Below are positions 1 to 3,393 of a DNA stretch of 8,618 nt, one piece after another. Position 1 is the stretch's first letter, and every line of letters starts with the position of its first letter. The notes under the pieces were generated by a model, which had not been told where the DNA came from, searched no databases, and saw only the letters and a program-made list of their open reading frames with translations. Source of the stretch: Candidatus Vogelbacteria bacterium (GTDB taxonomy: Bacteria > Patescibacteriota > Minisyncoccia > Phycocordibacterales > XYD1-FULL-46-19); assembly GCA_903825615.1 (NCBI GenBank), contig CAIKBK010000018.1:1-8618 (forward strand), given 5' to 3'. Made by a program: the position numbers and the translations under genes.

Positions 1-698
1 ATGGAGATGGGTCGACCGTCGGCATCAACTTCATAAGCGTATTCATCTTCTTCGAAGGCGAGGGCGCCGGCATGAATCTTTTTCTTATCGAGTTTATGAG
101 CAAGTTCTTTAAGTTTGGTTAATTCTTTGACATATTCCCCAGCCCCGGCTTTGGTAATTTTCTCGACTTCTTCGTAAGTGAAGCGTTTGTCAGAATTAAT
201 GACCGTGCGGCCAAACCATTGGCTTAAGATATTAACCTCCTTATCTAAGGTAAAGACGGCGCTGAAAGTGAGCCTGTCGACCCCCTGCTTAAGACTACAG
301 AGGTCATCAGAGAGGGCATGGGGAAGCATAGGGATAACGCGATCGACGAGGTAAATCGATGTCGCGCGCAGGCGCGCCTCGTCATCGAGTTTGGTCCCGG
401 GGCGCACATAGAAGGAAACATCGGCAATATGCACGCCAATTTCGAATTGGTTGTTGGCTAATTCTCTAATAGAAATTGCATCATCAAAATCCTTGGCTCG
501 TACCGGGTCAATGGTGAAGGTGAGGATGTCTCTAAAATCCCTTCTGCTCGGTAATTCTTTGGCAATACTTTCGTTGCCAGATTTAGCAATCGTTTCGGCC
601 TCGGCAATTACCGCCTCAGGGAAGGGGAGCTCTAGGGTTGAGCTATCAACAAAAATTTTTTCTTTTTTGGGTAACTCGATTCTTTTTTCTTTCTTCAT
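1..698 (-). CDS. rnr: RNase II/R-family 3'-5' exoribonuclease (RNB domain), 3' end outside window
   Basis: Hydrolytic 3'-5' exoribonuclease of the RNase II/R family, acting in cytoplasmic RNA decay. The 232 visible residues hold the start of the RNB catalytic domain. TID at 62-64 and KDFDDA at 69-74 give Asp64, Asp70, Asp72 and Asp73, the spacing of the four metal-binding aspartates of E. coli RNase R (272/278/280/281). GVHIADVSFYV (88-98), Tyr116 and VIPMLPHALSDDLCSL (121-136) are further RNB signatures. The ATG at 696-698 is the chosen start, with an in-frame TGA at 711-713 only four codons upstream. Only about 60 residues precede the RNB domain, so the N-terminal helix/cold-shock region of about 200 residues is absent, and rpsP lies just 59 bp away, leaving no room for it. 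The rest of RNB and any S1 domain lie beyond position 1. Family assignment is firm; RNase R versus RNase II naming is not. Confidence 0.93.
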   Translation of the reverse strand, partial: MKKEKRIELPKKEKIFVDSSTLELPFPEAVIAEAETIAKSGNESIAKELPSRRDFRDILTFTIDPVRAKDFDDAISIRELANNQFEIGVHIADVSFYVRPGTKLDDEARLRATSIYLVDRVIPMLPHALSDDLCSLKQGVDRLTFSAVFTLDKEVNILSQWFGRTVINSDKRFTYEEVEKITKAGAGEYVKELTKLKELAHKLDKKKIHAGALAFEEDEYAYEVDADGRPIS

Positions 699-704
699 TT
701 TGAG

Positions 705-713
705 ATTATATCA
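705..713 (-). promoter_or_regulatory. Extended -10 promoter of the RNase gene, predicted leaderless
   Basis: Read on the minus strand, positions 713 to 705 are TGATATAAT, a perfect extended -10 (TGn plus TATAAT). No convincing -35 box is found 16-18 bp upstream, as is usual for extended -10 promoters. Six bases separate the box from the ATG at 698, so transcription is expected to begin at or next to the start codon. There is no Shine-Dalgarno sequence. The site is seen directly; leaderless initiation is inferred from the distance. Confidence 0.7.
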
Positions 714-720
714 TAGATTA

Positions 721-749
721 TTGACCTTTTCCTCTTATTTTGTTATATT
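721..749 (+). promoter_or_regulatory. Sigma70-type promoter of rpsP, predicted leaderless
   Basis: TTGACC (721-726), a 17-bp spacer, and TATATT (744-749) form a near-consensus promoter; TG at 741-742 also gives an extended -10. The expected start of transcription, about 7 nt past the box, is 756-757, next to the rpsP ATG at 758. No ribosome binding site fits between them. The -35 box is 7 bp from the oppositely directed extended -10 of the RNase gene, so the two promoters probably cannot be occupied at once. Confidence 0.75.
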
Positions 750-757
750 CTCTCTGC

Positions 758-1210
758 ATGTTAATGGTTAGATTACAACGTGTTGGACGCAAGAACGACC
801 CCTCATTCCGGGTCGTCGTTGTTGATTCTAAAGAAGCGGCTAAGAGTGGCAAGGCGATTGAAGTTGTTGGCTCACACGATGCCCGCACTGACCGCACCGA
901 ACTTAAGGCCGATCGTATCAAATACTGGCTTGGGATGGGTGCCCAGGCTTCAGAGACTGTTAATAATCTCTTGGTAAAGAAAGGTGTGACCTCCAGTAAG
1001 ACTATCAATGTTTCTTCAAGTAAATTAGGTAAGAAGGCGACTGCCGCTGTGGTTGCTACCAAGGCAGCCGAAGAGAAGGCTGTCAAGGACGCTTCCGCCG
1101 CCGCCAAGGCTATGGCGGACGAGGAGGCTAAGAAAGCCGAAGAAGTCCCCGTTGCTGAAACTCCAGTTGAACCAGTTGCTGAAGTCGTGGAAGATAAGCC
1201 TGCTGAATAA
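758..1210 (+). CDS. rpsP: Small ribosomal subunit protein bS16 with long Ala/Glu-rich C-terminal tail
   Basis: Ribosomal protein S16 of the 30S subunit, which binds 16S rRNA during assembly. The core occupies residues 1-88 of 150: MVRLQRVGRKNDPSFRVVV near the start, EVVGSHDARTD (35-45) and ADRIKYWLGMGAQASETV (51-68) match the family. Typical S16 is 80-90 residues; the remaining 60 or so are an Ala/Lys/Glu helix-prone stretch followed by a Pro/Val/Glu-rich acidic tail, probably extending from the ribosome surface. I chose the ATG at 758. The TTG at 740 in the same frame lies upstream of the -10 box and would not be transcribed from this promoter; the ATG at 764 would drop two residues (Met-Leu) common in related sequences and is a possible alternative. 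The gene is divergent from the RNase gene and ends in a strong terminator, so it is probably monocistronic. Confidence 0.96.
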   Translation: MLMVRLQRVGRKNDPSFRVVVVDSKEAAKSGKAIEVVGSHDARTDRTELKADRIKYWLGMGAQASETVNNLLVKKGVTSSKTINVSSSKLGKKATAAVVATKAAEEKAVKDASAAAKAMADEEAKKAEEVPVAETPVEPVAEVVEDKPAE

Positions 1211-1215
1211 TAAAT

Positions 1216-1260
1216 AAAAACACCGCCCTGGGCCGTTCGGCCCAGGGCGGTTTCTCTTTT
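1216..1260 (+). terminator. Strong Rho-independent terminator after rpsP
   Basis: A 13-bp perfect stem pairs 1222-1234 with 1239-1251 around the four-base loop GTTC. It is very GC-rich, is followed by TTTCTCTTTT, and is preceded by an A-run (1216-1220) able to pair with the T-tract. Its last two Ts are the first two bases of the khpA -35 box TTGACA, so termination of rpsP and initiation of khpA are packed back to back. Confidence 0.93.
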
Positions 1261-1287
1261 GACAATTAACTTTAGTTCTTCTATTAT
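1259..1287 (+). promoter_or_regulatory. Sigma70-type promoter of khpA
   Basis: TTGACA (1259-1264), a 17-bp spacer and TATTAT (1282-1287) form a near-perfect promoter. Transcription should begin near 1293-1295, leaving a leader of about 45 nt before the khpA ATG at 1340. The leader has no Shine-Dalgarno motif. This promoter uncouples khpA from rpsP, which share one transcript in many bacteria. Confidence 0.8.
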
Positions 1288-1339
1288 TAAATGTAGTTAA
1301 TCAGGTCGAAAGATTATCAGAAACAAAAGATTTACAGCA

Positions 1340-1678
1340 ATGCACCAAGATCAAGAATTTCTCGACTTTGTTGTTAAAGCGCTTGTCGACAAACCCGAGG
1401 CCGTAAAAATCGACCGCAAGGTAGATGAGATGGGTGTCTTAATGACTCTCGAAGTTGATCCAGCTGATATGGGCAAGATTATCGGACGTCAGGGCAACAC
1501 TGCCAAAGCGATCCGCACTCTTCTCCGTGTTGTCGGCATGAAGTTCAATGCTCGCGTCAATCTTAAGATCAACGAGCCAGAAGGTTCTACTCGCCCAGCC
1601 TATGTTCCCAACAATGCTGGTGCCCCTAGCGCCGCTAGTTCAGTCGATGCGGCGATGGACGACCTTAAAGATCTCTAA
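1340..1678 (+). CDS. khpA: KH-domain RNA-binding protein KhpA
   Basis: Small cytoplasmic RNA-binding protein of the KhpA (YlqC/UPF0109) family. In Firmicutes it partners KhpB/Jag and affects cell division and small-RNA biology; no partner is visible here. The 112-residue product has a single KH domain with the signature GKIIGRQGNTAKAIRTLLRV at 45-64, whose GxxG loop is GRQG (49-52), followed by ARVNLKINEP (71-80). The final 30 residues are an Ala/Ser/Pro-rich linker and an acidic DDLKDL end. The ATG at 1340 gives the normal family N-terminus (QDQEFLDFVVKALVDKPEAV). The gene lies between rpsP and trmD as in the common S16 operon, but is flanked by terminators and has its own promoter. Confidence 0.95.
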   Translation: MHQDQEFLDFVVKALVDKPEAVKIDRKVDEMGVLMTLEVDPADMGKIIGRQGNTAKAIRTLLRVVGMKFNARVNLKINEPEGSTRPAYVPNNAGAPSAASSVDAAMDDLKDL

Positions 1679-1688
1679 TCTTTAGAGC

Positions 1689-1717
1689 TTTATTAAATCA
1701 AAAAACCGTGCTATAAT
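1689..1717 (+). promoter_or_regulatory. Possible extended -10 promoter inside the khpA terminator
   Basis: TGCTATAAT at 1709-1717 matches TGnTATAAT perfectly. A weak -35 (TTTATT, 1689-1694, three of six consensus bases) sits 17 bp upstream. Initiation would fall near 1723-1725, inside the descending arm, so the new RNA would lack the 5' arm and could not form the terminator. It would give the gene at 1790 a leader of about 65 nt. The motif is certain, its activity inferred. Confidence 0.45.
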
Positions 1718-1737
1718 CATAGTGCGGTTTTTTGATT
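1696..1737. terminator. Probably bidirectional intrinsic terminator after khpA
   Basis: Arms 1696-1714 and 1719-1737 pair along 19 positions (two G-T wobbles at 1709/1724 and 1710/1723) around the loop AATC. The core CCG/CGG is flanked by A6 (1700-1705) and T6 (1728-1733), so RNA from either strand ends in a U-run. It terminates khpA. The hairpin also contains TGCTATAAT (1709-1717), an extended -10 element. Confidence 0.88.
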
Positions 1738-1776
1738 CTTTAAAATCCCTTAAAATTTAATTATTAGTAATTTCAA

Positions 1777-1782
1777 TAATAT
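1777..1782 (+). promoter_or_regulatory. Alternative weak -10 box just upstream of the gene at 1790
   Basis: TAATAT at 1777-1782 stands 7 nt before the ATG at 1790, the same geometry as the predicted leaderless promoters of the RNase gene and rpsP. No recognisable -35 or TG extension supports it, and the region is AT-rich, so it may be chance. Confidence 0.25.
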
Positions 1783-1789
1783 CTAGATC

Positions 1790-2476
1790 ATGAAAAAATA
1801 TATTCTAAGTGTGCTCTTATTAACCCTTCTGGCCGCTCCCGCTCTCTCTTACGGGGCGGTGGACAATAGTGTTACTCTGGCCCAATTAAGAGCCCAGATT
1901 CTTGTCTTGCAGAGGCAGATTGCCCTTTTGCAAAGTCAGCAAACACAAACTTGTCTTTATAATAAAGACTTGTCTTATGGTCAGAGCGGGAATGATGTTG
2001 TTCTTCTTCAAAATTGGCTTCGCGCCAGTGGCTTTCTTAATATTCCTAGATCGACTGGTTGGTTTGGTACAATGACAAAATTGGCACTTAGCAATTGGCA
2101 GAGAGATAATAATCTCCGAGTCACGGGAATGCTCGGGCTAGAAGATCGATTGGTTCTCTGTGGACCTAATACAAATAGCCCTAGCACCATAATCATTGAC
2201 TCTATTTCCGGTCCAACTTCAATCAGTGCTGGTTTAACAGGAACTTGGCAAGTTAAAGTTACCGCTCCAGCAAACACCAACTTAAATTATTCGGTTGATT
2301 GGGGCGACGGTCTTGTTTCCCCGCAAACTTTAGGCAATTCTGTTTTTACTCATTCGTATAGTCGAGTAGGAACTTATACTGTTAAGTTTATGGTCAATAA
2401 CGGGATCGTCTGTATTGCCGCTCCTTGTACTGTTAGGAAGACGGCTGAGGCCAGCATGACGGTGGTAGTTAAATAA
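1790..2476 (+). CDS. Secreted protein with coiled coil, peptidoglycan-binding-like domain and PKD-like domain
   Basis: An exported envelope or surface protein of 228 residues. Residues 1 to about 20-23 form a signal peptide (MKKY, a hydrophobic core, then APALSYGA). Residues 28-52 (TLAQLRAQILVLQRQIALLQ...) form a short coiled coil that may mediate oligomerisation. Residues 58-124 resemble PG_binding_1: DLSYGQSGNDVVLLQNWLR (60-78), TGWFGTMTKLALSNWQRDN (89-107), TGMLG (112-116). Cys55 and Cys124 bracket this module and could form a disulfide. Residues 135-228 form a PKD/Ig-like beta-sandwich, with YSVDWGDG (167-174) and FTHSYSRVGTYTVKFMV (186-202); Cys208 and Cys213 could pair. The architecture recurs in Parcubacteria. 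It has no enzymatic motif, so a structural or binding role is inferred. No Shine-Dalgarno precedes the ATG. It sits where rimM often lies and may be co-transcribed with trmD, 17 nt downstream. Confidence 0.88.
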   Translation: MKKYILSVLLLTLLAAPALSYGAVDNSVTLAQLRAQILVLQRQIALLQSQQTQTCLYNKDLSYGQSGNDVVLLQNWLRASGFLNIPRSTGWFGTMTKLALSNWQRDNNLRVTGMLGLEDRLVLCGPNTNSPSTIIIDSISGPTSISAGLTGTWQVKVTAPANTNLNYSVDWGDGLVSPQTLGNSVFTHSYSRVGTYTVKFMVNNGIVCIAAPCTVRKTAEASMTVVVK

Positions 2477-2493
2477 TAAGTAAAGTTCGGTCA

Positions 2494-3204
2494 ATGTTAA
2501 ATTTTCACATTATTACTTTATTTCCCGAGACAATCGAGGCCTATCTCCAGGCCTCGATTTTGGGGCGCGCGCAGAAAGAGAAGAAAATAAAAATTTCTTA
2601 TTATAATCCGCGTGATTACGCCGAGACTGTTGGCAAGCAAATGGCAGGGAAATTAGACTATAAACGCACTGATGCGCGTCCTTATGGCGGTGGTCCGGGG
2701 ATGGTCATGTTGGCCGAGCCGATACTTAAGGCAGTGAAGAAAGCTCTGTCCAAAGTTAAGGGTAAAAAGTCATCAGTTAAAATTTTTATTTTTTCGCCAA
2801 GCGGTAAATTGTTTGATAATAATTTCGCTGACAAGCTCGCTCACATTAAAGGGGGACAACATATTGTTCTAATTTGTGGTCGTTATGAAGGGTTAGATGC
2901 GCGGGTTAAAAAAATTTTTAAAGCCCAAGACTTGTCTGTTGGCCCCTATGTGCTCACTGGTGGGGAAGTGCCGGCTATGATTATCGTCGATGCCATTACT
3001 CGTCGCTTACCGGGTGTGCTAGGCAAAGATGAATCAATCGAAGAACGTCGAGTCGCGAGTTCTGAGGTCTATACCCGCCCCGAAGTTCTCGTTTTCAATA
3101 AAAAGAAATACCGCGTCCCCAAAGTCCTTCTTTCCGGCCACCACGCCGAGATTGAGAAGTGGAAAAAGGGGAGGGGAAAAGCTGGGGATAAGTCAAGGGG
3201 ATAA
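2494..3204 (+). CDS. trmD: tRNA (guanine37-N1)-methyltransferase TrmD, divergent and short at the C-terminus
   Basis: SPOUT-class enzyme that transfers methyl from S-adenosylmethionine to N1 of G37 next to the tRNA anticodon, preventing +1 frameshifting. Family signatures are DARPYGGGPGMVML (60-73), ICGRYEGLDARV (127-138), the trefoil-knot segment SVGPYVLTGGEVPAM (148-162), DAITRRLPGVLG (166-177), YTRPEV (193-198) and VLLSGHHAEIEKW (211-223). Arg170 matches E. coli Arg154. The knot reads GPYVL rather than the usual GDYVL. Between PGVLG and YTRP, where E. coli has its general base Asp169, there are 15 residues instead of 19 and the equivalent position is Glu or Arg. The protein stops 13 residues after Trp223, roughly 35 shorter than E. 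coli. It starts 17 nt after the preceding gene without a Shine-Dalgarno and is probably co-transcribed with it. Confidence 0.95.
   Translation: MLNFHIITLFPETIEAYLQASILGRAQKEKKIKISYYNPRDYAETVGKQMAGKLDYKRTDARPYGGGPGMVMLAEPILKAVKKALSKVKGKKSSVKIFIFSPSGKLFDNNFADKLAHIKGGQHIVLICGRYEGLDARVKKIFKAQDLSVGPYVLTGGEVPAMIIVDAITRRLPGVLGKDESIEERRVASSEVYTRPEVLVFNKKKYRVPKVLLSGHHAEIEKWKKGRGKAGDKSRG
2532..2559 (+). repeat. Perfect 10-bp inverted repeat (hairpin) early in trmD
   Basis: Arms AATCGAGGCC (2532-2541) and GGCCTCGATT (2550-2559) surround the 8-base loop TATCTCCA, and the right arm runs into TTTT (2558-2561). It spans codons 13-22 of trmD, about 40 nt after the start. In mRNA it would be a stable hairpin and could attenuate transcription or slow early ribosomes. 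Function is inferred. Confidence 0.6.
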
Positions 3205-3224
3205 ATCGTTTGACTTATTTGGGG
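3168..3224 (+). repeat. G-rich run cluster with repeated GGGGATAA, possible G-quadruplex
   Basis: GGGG runs occur at 3168-3171, 3173-3176, 3184-3187, 3197-3200 and 3221-3224. The first four are separated by 1, 7 and 9 bases, close to a four-tetrad quadruplex pattern on the coding strand, although the third loop is long. GGGGATAA repeats at 3184-3191 and 3197-3204, with GGGGAGATAA at 3221-3230. The cluster encodes the last trmD codons and leads into the rpoB promoter. Confidence 0.45.
3188..3218. promoter_or_regulatory. 9-bp inverted repeat overlapping the rpoB -35 box (candidate operator)
   Basis: ATAAGTCAA (3188-3196) and TTGACTTAT (3210-3218) are perfect inverted copies with a 13-bp spacer, a 22-bp centre-to-centre distance (about two helical turns). 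The right arm contains the whole -35 hexamer of the rpoB promoter. This could be a dimer-binding operator, or a weak AT-rich hairpin ending trmD, whose stop codon lies in the loop. No regulator can be named. Confidence 0.4.
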
Positions 3225-3238
3225 AGATAAGATACTAT
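3210..3238 (+). promoter_or_regulatory. Sigma70-type promoter of rpoBC
   Basis: TTGACT (3210-3215), a 17-bp spacer and TACTAT (3233-3238) form a near-consensus promoter just after the trmD stop codon. Transcription should begin near 3244-3246, giving rpoB a leader of about 150 nt. That is long beside the apparently leaderless genes earlier in the window, and makes leader-based control of rpoBC plausible. Confidence 0.75.
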
Positions 3239-3250
3239 AGTGACCAGCAC

Positions 3251-3298
3251 AGCAAGATTGAGTCCTAACTGTTTAAGCTTGCTAATAAATACTTTTTT
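3251..3298 (+). promoter_or_regulatory. Weak attenuator-like hairpin in the rpoB leader
   Basis: AGCAAG (3251-3256) can pair with CTTGCT (3278-3283) around a 21-base loop that holds a small AGT/ACT inner pairing, and T6 follows at 3293-3298. The 9-base gap between stem and T-run and the short stem make efficient termination unlikely; a pause or conditional structure is possible. Confidence 0.25.
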
Positions 3299-3314
3299 CT
3301 AAATTCTGTCATAC

Positions 3315-3328
3315 CCCACGCAGGTGGG
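3315..3328 (+). promoter_or_regulatory. Hairpin masking a Shine-Dalgarno in the rpoB leader
   Basis: CCCAC (3315-3319) pairs with GTGGG (3324-3328) across the loop GCAG. The 3' arm overlaps AGGTGG (3322-3327), the only strong Shine-Dalgarno I see in the window, 5 nt before the ATG at 3333. Folding would hide that site. The surrounding GTCATACCCC...GGTGGG also resembles dispersed palindromic REP-like repeats. Confidence 0.4.
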
Positions 3329-3332
3329 TTTA

Positions 3333-3362
3333 ATGGCGGATTATGTTTTGGGATTTTTATAA
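3333..3362 (+). CDS. Putative 9-residue leader peptide in the rpoB 5' leader
   Basis: An ORF encoding MADYVLGFL, ending in TAA 30 nt before rpoB. AGGTGG at 3322-3327 stands 5 nt before its ATG, a near-ideal Shine-Dalgarno, whereas no main gene in the window has one. The site lies in a small hairpin, so translation may be conditional. It lies within the predicted rpoBC leader. The peptide matches no family I know. It may be a regulatory uORF or a chance arrangement; conservation would decide. Confidence 0.35.
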   Translation: MADYVLGFL

Positions 3363-3393
3363 GCTCCGCTTAATTTTAATTACCAATCGCTAA
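3343..3393 (+). CDS. Putative 16-residue leader ORF overlapping the rpoB start (TAATG)
   Basis: An ORF encoding MFWDFYKLRLILITNR in a different frame from the 9-codon ORF. Its TAA stop (3391-3393) overlaps the first base of the rpoB ATG as TAATG, an arrangement often used for termination-reinitiation coupling. Its own ATG has no well-placed Shine-Dalgarno (the nearest is 15 nt upstream). The overlap could carry ribosomes onto rpoB, which also lacks a ribosome binding site, but a stop in this AT-rich stretch could be chance. Confidence 0.25.
   Translation: MFWDFYKLRLILITNR

Noticed and set aside
358..378. GCGCGC-rich palindrome including GGCGCGCC
   Set aside because: It lies within conserved RNB coding sequence and is explained by Arg/Ala codons; no flanking U-run or repeat partner.
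740..757. TTG at 740 as the rpsP start
   Set aside because: It lies just upstream of the -10 box (744-749), so it would not be transcribed from the rpsP promoter, and the added residues match no S16 sequence.
1291..1296. ATG-TAG minimal ORF near the predicted khpA transcription start
   Set aside because: It begins 3 nt after the -10 box and is probably upstream of the first transcribed base.
3029..3268. Overlapping frame across the trmD end, considered as a frameshifted trmD C-terminus
   Set aside because: Its translation shows no TrmD-like C-terminal residues after the trmD stop; the real frame stays in register through VLLSGHHAEIEKW.
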